DNA of 63,946 nucleotides from Frankiaceae bacterium (lineage in GTDB: Bacteria; Actinomycetota; Actinomycetes; JADGOV01), in assembly GCA_017882785.1 (NCBI GenBank), contig JADGOV010000005.1, forward strand, positions 1 through 63,946, in the 5' to 3' direction. Of the stretch, positions 1-7,585 are shown one piece after another. Both the position numbers and the translations under genes were made by a program. Under the pieces are notes generated by a model that was given only the letters and a program-made list of their open reading frames with translations, was not told the origin of the DNA and made no database searches. The first letter of the stretch is position 1, and every line of letters begins with the position of its first letter.

Positions 1-320
1 CCGACGGCGACGGCGACGGCGAGCTCCCCCACCGCCAACCGGCCGACGCGGTGCACCGCCGCCAAGCGGATCACCGGGTGGGCGCCGGCCACCCTGTCAG
101 CGACCCCGCGCAGGAGCTCGCCCGCTGAGGGATGCGCCGAATACTCGAGCGTCCGGACCGGTCTGCCGCCGTCCTCCGCACGGACGTACCCGAAGAAGGC
201 GGTGACCCCACCGGCTGCCGGGTGTTCGACGGCCGCCAGGACGTCCTCGGCCCGGATGGCGTAGTCGCGCAGCTCGAGCAGCACGATCGGGTCGGCCCGC
301 ACGCCGGGGCCGGGGGACAT
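1..320 (-). CDS. moaE: Molybdopterin synthase catalytic subunit MoaE (3' end outside window)
   Basis: MoaE transfers sulfur from thiocarboxylated MoaD to precursor Z to make molybdopterin. The minus-strand frame reads through MoaE-like stretches, 'GVTAFFGYVR', then 'VRTLEYSAHP', then 'VHRVGRLAVGELAV', in the family's order. The C-terminal part lies beyond the left edge, so the catalytic lysine region cannot be checked. The ATG at 318-320 is taken as the start; an in-frame GTG at 333-335 is an alternative. It is divergent from the DUF2342 gene. The family assignment rests on these motifs only. Confidence 0.75.
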   Translation of the reverse strand, partial: MSPGPGVRADPIVLLELRDYAIRAEDVLAAVEHPAAGGVTAFFGYVRAEDGGRPVRTLEYSAHPSAGELLRGVADRVAGAHPVIRLAAVHRVGRLAVGELAVAVAV

Positions 321-433
321 CCCGCCGGCTTTCACGACCACACCGTGACCCTAGTGCGACCCCTGACCCCGGTGCCCGGCCGGCGGCAACGGCGCTATTC
401 GCCGGCGCGACCGGCCGCGACTAGCGTGGAGTG

Positions 434-1876
434 ATGACGAACCCGCCTTTCGGCTTCGGTGCCGGCGCCGGTGGCGGCCAGCCGCCGGGCGGCGATCCCT
501 TCGGCGGCTTGTTCGGTGGGGGTGATCACGGGGATCTGAGCGCGGCGCTACACCGCTTCGCCGACCTCATGTCATGGAAGGGCGGGCCGGTCAACTGGGA
601 CCTGGCCAGGCAGACTGCGCAGACCGCGGTCGGTGAGGACCAGGGGGTCACCGCCGCCGATGTGGACTCGGTGGCCGCCGCCATCCGGCTCGCCGACCTC
701 TGGCTGGACGGGGTCACCGCGCTGCCTTCCGGCGTGGCCGGAACCGAGGCGTGGAGCCGCCGACGCTGGGTCGAGGTGACAGTCGAGGTCTGGCGGGAGC
801 TGGTCGACCCGATCGCCGGGCGGGTGGTCGACGCGATGGGCTCGGTGCTCGGATCCTCGCTGGGTGGCGCTCTCGGTGGCGCACTGGGCGCCGCCGGGGG
901 AGGGCTGCCTCCAGAGATCGCCCGGGCGCTGCCGGCTGGAACGAACAGCGGAGAGCTGCCTGACTTCTCGCAGCTCACCGGTCCCCTGCTCGGCATGCTG
1001 CGCCAGATGGGCGGGGCGATGTTCGGCGCCCAGGTGGGGACCGCCCTGGGCAGCCTCGCCCAGGAGGTGGTTTCGGCCACCGACGTGGGACTGCCACTGG
1101 GTCCACCCGGGCGAGCCGCGTTGCTGCCGGCGAACGTGGCGGTTTTCGGTGCCGGGCTAGAGCTGCCGGCGGAAGAAGTGCGCATCTTCCTCGCTCTGCG
1201 GGAGGCCGCTTACCACCGCCTGTTCGGGCACGTGAGCTGGCTTCGCAGTCGTCTTCTGGCGGCCGTGGACGGCTACGCCCGCGGCATCACGGTCGACACC
1301 GCGGCGCTACAGGCCGCGGTGTCGGAGTTGGACCCGACCAACCCGGAAGCCTTGGCCGAGGCGTTGGCCGGCGGGCTGTTCGGTCCGCAGACCAGCCCGG
1401 AGCAGCAGGCCGCCTTGAGTCGGCTGGAGACATTGCTCGCGCTCATCGAAGGGTGGGTGGACGAGGTGGTCGCCGCCGCGGCGGAAGGGCACCTGCCCGC
1501 CACAGCGGCGCTGCGGGAGACCGTCCGTCGACGACGGGCCACCGGCGGGCCGGCCGAACAGACCTTCGCCACCCTGGTGGGGCTGGAACTGCGCCCCCGC
1601 CGGCTGCGGGATGCCGCGGCACTCTGGCAGGCCGTCGGGCAGATCCGCGGCACCGACGCTCGTGACGCGGTGTGGGCACATCCGGACCTGTTGCCGAGCG
1701 CGGCTGATCTCGATGACCCGCAGCGCTACGCCGCCGGCACCGACCACCTCGACCTCAGCACCCTGCGGGACACCCCGGCTCCTGCCGGCGGCCAGGAGAC
1801 CCCACCTGCCGCCGGTGCGCCGAAGGCGGAGCCTGACCGGCCGACCGACAGCGGTGAACCGGACTCCACGCCCTGA
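434..1876 (+). CDS. Zinc-dependent metalloprotease-like protein, DUF2342 family (Rv3195-like)
   Basis: This is a member of the actinobacterial DUF2342 / zincin-like family, whose M. tuberculosis member is Rv3195; its biological role is not established. The N-terminal 35 residues are glycine- and proline-rich, and a second glycine-rich stretch (GGALGGALG) lies near residues 140-160. The presumed active helix, 'LREAAYHRLFGH', is near residue 255; it lacks a classic HEXXH, as is usual here. The C-terminal 40 residues are low-complexity. A GTG immediately precedes the ATG at 434 and could also be used. The gene converges on the YgjP-type gene with a 28-bp gap. Confidence 0.85.
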   Translation: MTNPPFGFGAGAGGGQPPGGDPFGGLFGGGDHGDLSAALHRFADLMSWKGGPVNWDLARQTAQTAVGEDQGVTAADVDSVAAAIRLADLWLDGVTALPSGVAGTEAWSRRRWVEVTVEVWRELVDPIAGRVVDAMGSVLGSSLGGALGGALGAAGGGLPPEIARALPAGTNSGELPDFSQLTGPLLGMLRQMGGAMFGAQVGTALGSLAQEVVSATDVGLPLGPPGRAALLPANVAVFGAGLELPAEEVRIFLALREAAYHRLFGHVSWLRSRLLAAVDGYARGITVDTAALQAAVSELDPTNPEALAEALAGGLFGPQTSPEQQAALSRLETLLALIEGWVDEVVAAAAEGHLPATAALRETVRRRRATGGPAEQTFATLVGLELRPRRLRDAAALWQAVGQIRGTDARDAVWAHPDLLPSAADLDDPQRYAAGTDHLDLSTLRDTPAPAGGQETPPAAGAPKAEPDRPTDSGEPDSTP

Positions 1877-1904
1877 CCCGGGGTGGGCTGGCTGCCTGGA
1901 TGGC

Positions 1905-2459
1905 TCAGTCCACGTCCGGAAGGGTTTCCGGACCGTCACCGCGGCCGCGCAACATGGCGGTGGCATATCCCTCGAGGAAGCCCCGAGCGCGGGCAGCCTG
2001 CGGATAACGGTCCACGAGCCGCCAGAACGCCGGATCGTGATCGACCACGACGAGGTGGGCCAACTCGTGGACCAGGACGTAGTCCAGCACCCACCGGGGC
2101 AGGCAGGTGAGCCGATGGGAGATCCGGATGGTGCGCTCAGAGACCGTGCAGGACCCCCAGCGACTGCCCTGGTTGGCCACCCAGCGGACGCTGATCGGAG
2201 GTTCCGCCTCGTGCAGGTATCGGCGACGTAGCCCTTCGGCACGGGCGGCCAGCGTGTCATCGCTCGGTGCTCGCCGACGCTCCCGATCCGCCAGTCGCGT
2301 CAACATCTGCTCCACCCACCGCTGCTCCTCCGCGGCAGGGAGCCCCGCAGGGACGCGAACAACCGTGCGGTCACCGTCTCGGAAGGCCGACACGGTGCGA
2401 CGCCGGCGGGCACTGCGGATGACTTCGACGCGCTGCTCAGCCTGCTCGCCCAGCCCCAT
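1905..2459 (-). CDS. YgjP-like metallopeptidase (M48-type HELAH protein)
   Basis: The protein contains 'VHELAHL' near residues 129-135, the HEXXH zinc site, followed by 'HDPAFW', which is the signature of the YgjP-like family (DUF45). A 'GSRWGSC' motif precedes it, also typical. Length, about 184 residues, is a little shorter than the E. coli style proteins. The function is unknown; family members are predicted soluble zinc hydrolases. The longer frame begins at a TTG (2477), but the ATG at 2457-2459 gives the usual N-terminus. There is a 333-bp non-coding stretch upstream. Confidence 0.85.
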   Translation of the reverse strand: MGLGEQAEQRVEVIRSARRRRTVSAFRDGDRTVVRVPAGLPAAEEQRWVEQMLTRLADRERRRAPSDDTLAARAEGLRRRYLHEAEPPISVRWVANQGSRWGSCTVSERTIRISHRLTCLPRWVLDYVLVHELAHLVVVDHDPAFWRLVDRYPQAARARGFLEGYATAMLRGRGDGPETLPDVD

Positions 2460-2697
2460 GTCCGGCACGCTAGCCAACCCCCGGCCGCCGTTTTCTTGCC
2501 GTCCACAACCGGTGCACGACGTTGCCCCAGGTCACCTGGCCCCCCTCCATCGATTCCATACCGTCATCCACAGCGACGCGCCAGGTCTGTCCACAGGCTT
2601 CGGGCACGCTGTCCCCACGGAGTCCACAACGCCGTCCACAGCCAGTTCGACCGATGATTGACGCCGTTGGACGGGCCCGCCTAGCTTCGGAGGCAAC

Positions 2698-2772
2698 GAA
2701 ACCCCCGGGTCGCAGACTCAGACGTTCGCAAGGGGAAGGCGAGCGGCTAAGTAGGCGGGGCCGGGGGTTTCG
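2698..2772. other. 12-bp inverted repeat closing a 51-nt loop with an internal stem (possible structured RNA)
   Basis: Positions 2698-2709 (CGAAACCCCCGG) are the exact reverse complement of 2761-2772. Inside the loop, 2724-2730 (CGTTCGC) can pair with 2740-2746 (GCGAGCG), with one wobble pair, across a 9-nt A/G loop. The element lies in the 2460-2792 gap, 20 bp past the enoyl-CoA hydratase stop and upstream of the YgjP-type gene. No U-tract follows on either strand, so it does not look like a standard terminator. I do not recognise it as a known RNA class. Nothing else is visible in this gap. Confidence 0.4.
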
Positions 2773-2792
2773 TGGCCGCCGGGTGGGGCGAG

Positions 2793-3596
2793 TCAACGGC
2801 CGGTGAACCGCGGGCGACGCTGCTCCACCTGGGCAGCTACCCCCTCGCGTACGTCGGCTGTGGCCAGTGTGACCGGTTGGGCCAACGCCTCCCACTCCAG
2901 CGCGTCGGCGTAGGAGGCGTGCCCACCACGAGCCAACGCGGCCTTCGTCAACCGGATGGCGACCGGCGCCCGCGCGGCGATCCCGGCTGCGATGTCCAGC
3001 ACCTCGCGCAGAAGGTCATCTGCCGGGAACACCCCGTGCACCAGGCCGATCGCTGCCGCCTCGGCGGCACCTACCCGCCGACCGGTGAAGAGCAGCTCAC
3101 GGGCTCGAGGGACGCCCACAGCCTCGGGCAGGAGCCACGTCGCGGCCATCCCCGGGTGCATGCCCAGCGCAGCGAAGGGCATGGACAGCACTGCCTCCGC
3201 ACTCGCGTAGCGCAGGTCGCAGGCCAATGCCAGGCACAACCCGGCACCGATCGCCGGGCCGTTCAGTGCAGCGATCACCGGGACCTCGAGGTCCCGGATC
3301 GACAGCCACGTCCGGTAGAACCGGAGCATGCGGGTGCGCAGCCCGTCCACGGAGGCATCCGGTTCCTCGACGATCCAGGACAGATCACCGCCGGCGCAGA
3401 AGGCCGGGCCCTCCCCGGTGACGACCACGCACCGCAGGTCACGGTCCTCCCGCAACCCCGCCACGACGTGCGCCCACGAGTCGGTCAAAGGTGCCGTCAT
3501 GGCGTTGCGGCGTTCGGGTAGGTCGAGGGTGAGGAGGACGACACCGCCCAGCCCGGCCATGGGACGCTCGACACGCAGCGGCTGGGCCTGGGTCAC
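2793..3596 (-). CDS. Enoyl-CoA hydratase/isomerase family protein
   Basis: This 267-residue crotonase-fold protein should act on acyl-CoA thioesters in the cytoplasm. The oxyanion-hole segments are visible: 'GPAFCAGGDL' near residue 60 and 'NGPAIGAGLCLALACDLR' near residue 105. The substrate cannot be read from sequence. The start is GTG at 3594-3596, chosen because AGGAGGG lies six bases upstream; the next ATG (3560) has no such site and would trim the first strand. The open frame continues to 5978, but that upstream part is antisense to the ThiF-like and AarF genes and is not coding. Confidence 0.88.
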   Translation of the reverse strand: MTQAQPLRVERPMAGLGGVVLLTLDLPERRNAMTAPLTDSWAHVVAGLREDRDLRCVVVTGEGPAFCAGGDLSWIVEEPDASVDGLRTRMLRFYRTWLSIRDLEVPVIAALNGPAIGAGLCLALACDLRYASAEAVLSMPFAALGMHPGMAATWLLPEAVGVPRARELLFTGRRVGAAEAAAIGLVHGVFPADDLLREVLDIAAGIAARAPVAIRLTKAALARGGHASYADALEWEALAQPVTLATADVREGVAAQVEQRRPRFTGR

Positions 3597-3719
3597 CGCT
3601 CTCCCTCCTGACAGTGGCCAGCGGATAGGGCGCAGGCTAGTCCGCCGACACGGCCAGTTCGCAGCGGGCAGTCCCGACCGAGCGGCGAGTAGGGTGACGC
3701 CGACCTTGAGGAGGCGTAC

Positions 3720-3872
3720 GTGGCAGAGACCTACAACGGATATTGCGTGAAATGTAAGGAGAAGCGCGATTTCGAGGGTGAGGTACGCGAGACGGAGTCC
3801 GGCCGCCGAATGGCGCAGGGCCCGTGTCCTGTGTGCGGCACCAAGATGAACCGAATACTCGGCAAGGCCTGA
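3720..3872 (+). CDS. DUF5679 small zinc-ribbon protein (50 aa)
   Basis: A 50-residue protein with two CxxC knuckles, Cys9/Cys12 ('YCVKC') and Cys36/Cys39 ('CPVCG'), as in the DUF5679 family common in actinobacteria. It presumably binds one zinc ion; its role is unknown. The start is GTG at 3720, with a strong GAGGAGG site about five bases upstream at 3708-3714. It is divergent from the enoyl-CoA hydratase and 54 bp upstream of the ThiF-like gene in the same direction, so the two may be cotranscribed. Confidence 0.85.
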   Translation: MAETYNGYCVKCKEKRDFEGEVRETESGRRMAQGPCPVCGTKMNRILGKA

Positions 3873-3926
3873 GCACGCGGGCGGCGGGGCAGCGCAAGCA
3901 GCGGTTGCCCTGCCACCCGCGGGGCT

Positions 3927-5051
3927 GTGGATGACGTCCAGCGCCCATCGCCGCTCGATGTCAGGGTGGTCGCACCCGGACCGTCGGAGGCCGCCGTGCG
4001 CCCGCTCGTCAAACCAGCTCTTCGTCGACAGTGGCTCGACGCCGAGACGCTGCAACTGGGCACTGACCCAGCCGTGGCCGTCGTGCTGACCGGCCTCAGC
4101 CACGGCACCCGCGCCGTACTCGACCTGCTGGACGGGGAACGAACCGAGGTCGAGGTGCGGCACGCGGCCGCGGACGCCGGAGTCATGGACCACCACGTGG
4201 ACCGGTTGTTGGACACCCTGCTCCGGGCCGGTGCGCTGGAGGACGCAGACGCGGCCGATCCCCTCGCCGACCTGCCCTTCCTGCAGCGGGCCCGGCTGCG
4301 TGAGGAGCTTGCCGAACTCTCGCTGCGCACCTCTCGCCCCGGCGCGGCGGCCGAGGCACTCGGTCGACGCCAGCAGGCCAGGGTGTCCGTCCGGGGGGCC
4401 GGGCGGGTCGGCGCGCCGCTTGTCGCGCTGCTGGCGGCGGCTGGCACAGGGGCGGTGGCTGTCGTCGATCCCGCGCCGACCCGACCGCAGGATGTGATGC
4501 CGGCCGGACTGCGGGAGCACGACATCGGGTGCCCTCGGGACGAGGCAGCGGTGCGTGGGGTGTCCGGCGCCACTCGTCGACGGCGGGCCGACGGGGCAGA
4601 GGAAGACGATCTCGTGGTTCTCGCGCAGTCGGCCATGGCCGATCTCTCCCTGCCTGAACAGCTCCGTCGGAACGGCGTCCCGCACCTCGTCGTCACTGCC
4701 CTCGACGGCGCCGGCGTCATCGGACCGCTCGTGCGGCCCGGCGTATCGGCCTGCGTGCGCTGCCTGCATCTGCACCGCCACGACCGGAGCCGATACCAGT
4801 CGAGCGCCGGCAGCCCAGCCGGCAGCCCAACCGGCACCCCGGCCGGCATGGACGGCGCTGACGGCGTAGGCTGCGCGTTGGTCATGGCCACCGCTGCCCT
4901 GGCCGCGATCCAGATTCTCGCTTTCCTCGACGCCCAGCCGGCTCCGGTCAGGCTGGCCACTGTGGACGGCACGGTCGAACTCCGGCCGCCTGACTGGCGG
5001 CTCCGGCGCCGCACGTGGCCGCCGCATCCGGACTGCGGCTGCATCGACTGA
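3927..5051 (+). CDS. ThiF/E1-like protein of the bacteriocin-cyclodehydratase type (Rv3196-like)
   Basis: This 374-residue protein resembles the partner or leader-binding proteins of azole-forming (TOMM) enzymes: an N-terminal winged-helix-like part (residues 20-110), then a degenerate Rossmann core near 'VSVRGAGRVGAPLVALLAAAG' (about residues 152-172). A zinc site is suggested by 'CVRCLHLHR' near residue 275 and the terminal 'HPDCGCID'. The full ATP-binding set of E1 enzymes is not evident. A homologue (Rv3196) sits in the same place, before the AarF gene, in M. tuberculosis. No precursor peptide gene is visible nearby. The start at GTG 3927 is tentative. Confidence 0.75.
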   Translation: MDDVQRPSPLDVRVVAPGPSEAAVRPLVKPALRRQWLDAETLQLGTDPAVAVVLTGLSHGTRAVLDLLDGERTEVEVRHAAADAGVMDHHVDRLLDTLLRAGALEDADAADPLADLPFLQRARLREELAELSLRTSRPGAAAEALGRRQQARVSVRGAGRVGAPLVALLAAAGTGAVAVVDPAPTRPQDVMPAGLREHDIGCPRDEAAVRGVSGATRRRRADGAEEDDLVVLAQSAMADLSLPEQLRRNGVPHLVVTALDGAGVIGPLVRPGVSACVRCLHLHRHDRSRYQSSAGSPAGSPTGTPAGMDGADGVGCALVMATAALAAIQILAFLDAQPAPVRLATVDGTVELRPPDWRLRRRTWPPHPDCGCID

Positions 5052-5129
5052 ACCGGTACACCACCACCCGCCACGGACCGCGACGCACTGCCTCGGGCCG
5101 TCCCGCTGAGGACGACGCAGAATGGGGAT

Positions 5130-6587
5130 ATGAGCGATCTCCCACGGTGGGCCATCTCGCGTTCCGCGAAGCTGGCGTCCCTGCCGCTGGGAGTGGCCGG
5201 CAGGGCAACTTTGGGCGTCGGAAAGCGGATCGGCGGCCGACCGGCGGAGGCCGTGGCGTCCGAACTGCAACAGCGCACCGCCGAGCAGGTCTTTCGGGTT
5301 CTGGGCGATCTCAAAGGCGGTGCCATGAAGTTCGGGCAGGCGCTGTCGGTCTTCGAGGCGGCCCTGCCCGAGGATGTTGCTGCCCCGTACCGGCAGGCTC
5401 TCACCAAGCTGCAGGACTCCGCGCCGGCGCTGCCAGCCGCAACCGTGCACCGGGTCCTGGCCCACCAACTCGGCGCCAACTGGCGCCGCCGGTTCCGCGC
5501 GTTCGACGACCTGCCGGCGGCCGCCGCCTCCATCGGGCAGGTCCACCGCGCGGTCTGGGCCGATGGCACGGCCGTGGCGGTGAAGATCCAGTATCCGGGC
5601 GCGGACAAGGCCCTTCTTTCCGACCTCAATCAACTGGCCCGGATCGCCCGCCTCTTCGGCGTGATGTCCCCCGGCCTGGATGTCAAGCCGTTGATCGCCG
5701 AGCTCAAGGCGCGGGTGGCCGAGGAGTTGGACTACGTCCTCGAGGCCGCCGCCCAGCGGGCCTTCGCCGAGGCGTACGCCGGAGACCCCGACATCCGCGT
5801 CCCGCGCGTGGTGGCCAACTCCCGGCAGGTGCTCGTCAGCGAATGGATCGAGGGCATCCCACTCTCGGTGATCATCCGGGAGGGCACCCCCGAGCAAAGG
5901 GACCGCGCCGGGCTGCTGCTCGTGCGCTTCCTCTTCTCCGGTCCGAGCCGCGCCGGCATGCTGCATGCCGACCCGCATCCGGGCAATTTCCGGCTGCTGC
6001 CCGACGGGCGGCTCGGGGTCGTCGACTACGGAGCGGTCAACAGACTGCCCGGCGGCCTGCCGCCGCTCATCGGAGAGACCACGAGACTGGTCATCGCCGG
6101 CGATGGCGCGACCATACTGAGCCGGCTGCGCGCCGAGGGCTTCGTCAAGTCGAACGTCGACATCGATCCCGAGCCGGTGCTGGACTACCTGCGTCCCATC
6201 GTCGCCCCAGTGATCGATGACACCTTCACCTTCAGCCGGGCTTGGCTGCGGGCCGAGGCAGCGCGGCTCGGCGACCCCCGCTCACCGGCCGCGCAGCTGG
6301 GACGCCAGCTCAACCTGCCACCGTCCTACATGCTGATCCACCGGGTGACTCTGGGCGGCGTGGGCGTGCTGTGTCAGTTGGGCACACGGGGCTCCTTCCG
6401 CGCCGAGCTCGAACGCTGGCTCCCCGGATTCGCCGACAGGCCCCTACCACCGCCGACCCGGCGCCCGCGGGTCCCGCGGCGGGTGCCGACCCCGAAACGG
6501 ACAGCAATCGTGGAGCCGCCACCGGATGACACGCTGCTGCGCCAGCCGGGCACCCCCTTCCCCGCCGGTGCACCTTCGACGGAGTAG
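5130..6587 (+). CDS. AarF/UbiB-family (ABC1) atypical kinase
   Basis: The protein carries the ABC1-kinase signatures: 'GGAMKFGQALS' (the KxGQ motif, near residue 65), the alanine-rich loop 'AAAASIGQVHRA' near residue 130, the ATP-binding lysine in 'VAVKIQYP' near 149, 'HADPHPGNF' near 277 and 'VVDYGAV' near 296. UbiB-family proteins are ATPases linked to quinone or lipid metabolism; the substrate is unknown. The C-terminal 50 residues are proline- and arginine-rich. It lies 78 bp after the ThiF-like gene, on the same strand, and converges on the whiB7 unit, as Rv3197 does. Confidence 0.88.
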   Translation: MSDLPRWAISRSAKLASLPLGVAGRATLGVGKRIGGRPAEAVASELQQRTAEQVFRVLGDLKGGAMKFGQALSVFEAALPEDVAAPYRQALTKLQDSAPALPAATVHRVLAHQLGANWRRRFRAFDDLPAAAASIGQVHRAVWADGTAVAVKIQYPGADKALLSDLNQLARIARLFGVMSPGLDVKPLIAELKARVAEELDYVLEAAAQRAFAEAYAGDPDIRVPRVVANSRQVLVSEWIEGIPLSVIIREGTPEQRDRAGLLLVRFLFSGPSRAGMLHADPHPGNFRLLPDGRLGVVDYGAVNRLPGGLPPLIGETTRLVIAGDGATILSRLRAEGFVKSNVDIDPEPVLDYLRPIVAPVIDDTFTFSRAWLRAEAARLGDPRSPAAQLGRQLNLPPSYMLIHRVTLGGVGVLCQLGTRGSFRAELERWLPGFADRPLPPPTRRPRVPRRVPTPKRTAIVEPPPDDTLLRQPGTPFPAGAPSTE

Positions 6588-6598
6588 GGCGTCCCGAC

Positions 6599-6763
6599 CT
6601 ATGGCCGCTGCCGTTCAGGACGGTTGCGTCCGGCGGGCGCCGTTCTGTGCCGACGCTGCCCCTTGCGGGCGGCCACCACCGTGGCGGTGCGGCTACGCAG
6701 CAGCTGCTGTCGCTGGGCGTCGTGCCATCGGGCCCGCGCCAGCTCTTCATGAAGCAGAGACAT
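6599..6763 (-). CDS. Small basic protein downstream of whiB7 (54 aa)
   Basis: A 54-residue, strongly basic protein starting 'MSLLHEELARARWHD' and ending in arginine-rich sequence. The ATG at 6761-6763 has AAGGAG seven bases upstream. It follows whiB7 by 53 bp on the same strand, so it is probably cotranscribed. Short helical proteins with a similar 'HEELARAR' start recur in actinobacteria, but no function is known and I do not assign a family. Confidence 0.6.
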   Translation of the reverse strand: MSLLHEELARARWHDAQRQQLLRSRTATVVAARKGQRRHRTAPAGRNRPERQRP

Positions 6764-6816
6764 CGTGGAGCTCCTTGTCGGACAATGGTTGCAGCGCAGG
6801 TGCTTACGGGTGGGGA

Positions 6817-7089
6817 TCACGCGGCCACTTCCTTGCGCGGTCGACCGCGTGGCCTCTTGCGGGCCAGGACGGTGCCGGCAACCACCAGCTCGCCACCCCA
6901 CACCCCCCAAGGCTCCTGGCGGTGCAGCGCGGCAGCCAGGCAGGTCAGCCGTGCCGTGCAGGGGTTGCACACCGACTTCGCCGCCTCGACGTCGGCCGGC
7001 GACTCGGCGAAGAAGAGATCCGGGTTGACGCTGCGACACGGCAGTGCCACGCCGGCTCGATCCCGCGGAACGAGCGGGTGCGTTCCCAT
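6817..7089 (-). CDS. whiB7: WhiB7 redox-sensing transcriptional regulator
   Basis: WhiB7 activates intrinsic antibiotic-resistance genes in actinobacteria together with the primary sigma factor. The 90-residue product has the four iron-sulfur cysteines (Cys18, Cys41, Cys44, Cys50), the 'EPWGVWGG' turn at residues 59-66, and the C-terminal AT-hook 'RGRPRK' at 81-86 that is specific to WhiB7. The start ATG (7087-7089) has AAGGAGGT nine bases upstream. It lies downstream of uvrD2 as in M. tuberculosis. The 380-bp leader (7090-7469) holds an upstream ORF, a strong hairpin and repeats, consistent with attenuation control. Confidence 0.95.
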   Translation of the reverse strand: MGTHPLVPRDRAGVALPCRSVNPDLFFAESPADVEAAKSVCNPCTARLTCLAAALHRQEPWGVWGGELVVAGTVLARKRPRGRPRKEVAA

Positions 7090-7104
7090 GATCGGGCCAC
7101 CTCC

Positions 7105-7132
7105 TTGTAGGGACTTGCTTGTAGGGACTTGC
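7105..7132. repeat. 14-bp perfect tandem duplication next to the whiB7 ribosome-binding site
   Basis: The 14-bp unit TTGTAGGGACTTGC occurs twice without mismatch at 7105-7118 and 7119-7132. In the mRNA sense the second copy runs directly into AAGGAGGT, the whiB7 ribosome-binding site, so the duplication repeats the sequence just ahead of it. Confidence 0.85.
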
Positions 7133-7189
7133 TGAGAGAGGAGAAGGGACTGGGGTCTGATACGCCCGGCGGACCAGTGACTGCCGGCC

Positions 7190-7231
7190 GGGTGCAGACG
7201 GGGGTACAGACGGGTACAGACGGGTACAGAC
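7190..7231. repeat. 10-bp tandem repeats in the whiB7 leader
   Basis: GGGTACAGAC occurs three times in direct succession (7202-7211, 7212-7221, 7222-7231), preceded by a one-mismatch copy, GGGTGCAGAC, at 7190-7199. They lie between the leader hairpin and whiB7. There are no spacers, so it is not a CRISPR array. Confidence 0.85.
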
Positions 7232-7238
7232 AACGCGA

Positions 7239-7269
7239 AGGCCGCGGAACCCGAGGGGTTCCGCGGCCT
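7239..7269 (-). terminator. whiB7: Strong hairpin in the whiB7 leader (candidate attenuator)
   Basis: Positions 7239-7252 and 7256-7269 form a perfect 14-bp stem with a 3-nt loop. In the transcribed (minus) direction it starts 23 bases after the stop of the upstream ORF at 7293 and is followed by a short T/G-rich stretch. Mycobacterial whiB7 is known to be controlled by an upstream ORF and a premature terminator; this hairpin is in the matching position. The lack of a clean U-tract is the main doubt. Confidence 0.6.
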
Positions 7270-7292
7270 GGAGGACGACCGGTAGGGCAGAC

Positions 7293-7469
7293 CTATACCG
7301 GGGGACTCCAGGCGGCGGGGAGCACCGGGCGCTCGCCGACGGTCGACACCGCGATGGGGCGCCGAGCCGGCACCGTGGCGAAACGCCCGTCACCGACCAG
7401 GTGGCCACGGACACTCTGCCGACCGCGGAACGAGGCAACGGCATCGAGCCGCCAAGTCGTCATGTTCAT
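7293..7469 (-). CDS. Upstream ORF / small protein in the whiB7 leader (58 aa)
   Basis: A 58-codon frame beginning 'MNMTTWRLDAVASFRGR' starts at ATG 7467-7469 with AGGAGG seven bases upstream. The bases from that Shine-Dalgarno sequence to the start (GGAGGTGGCCCGAT) also occur before whiB7. It ends 23 bases before the 14-bp hairpin and lies between uvrD2 and whiB7 on the same strand. I infer a translated leader ORF whose stalled ribosome would affect the hairpin. It could instead be a stand-alone small protein; no family is recognised. Confidence 0.55.
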   Translation of the reverse strand: MNMTTWRLDAVASFRGRQSVRGHLVGDGRFATVPARRPIAVSTVGERPVLPAAWSPPV

Positions 7470-7557
7470 CGGGCCACCTCCTGTCTCTCGCTCTCTGTCC
7501 TGCCGCCGGCAGTCGCACCGCGCCTGTGCGGCGAGCCACCGCGTCAGAAGCACAGTA

Positions 7558-7581
7558 GTTGCCGCTGTCCGCGACGGCAAC
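7558..7581 (-). terminator. Hairpin just after uvrD2
   Basis: GTTGCCG (7558-7564) and CGGCAAC (7575-7581) form a 7-bp stem with a 10-nt loop, five bases past the uvrD2 TAA stop. It may end uvrD2 transcription and separate it from the whiB7 leader. There is no strong U-tract, so this is tentative. Confidence 0.35.
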
Positions 7582-7585
7582 AGAA

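Noticed and set aside
3731-5629. 632-codon minus-strand frame
   Set aside because: Low-complexity Arg/Ser-rich translation opposite two well-supported genes; an effect of high GC.
3597-5978. Long minus-strand open frame extending the enoyl-CoA hydratase upstream (1,061 codons in total)
   Set aside because: It is antisense to the ThiF-like and AarF genes, has no recognisable domains, and the hydratase has its own strong start at 3596.
7190-7231. 10-bp direct repeats considered as a CRISPR array or plasmid iterons
   Set aside because: No spacers or replication gene; they lie in the whiB7 leader.
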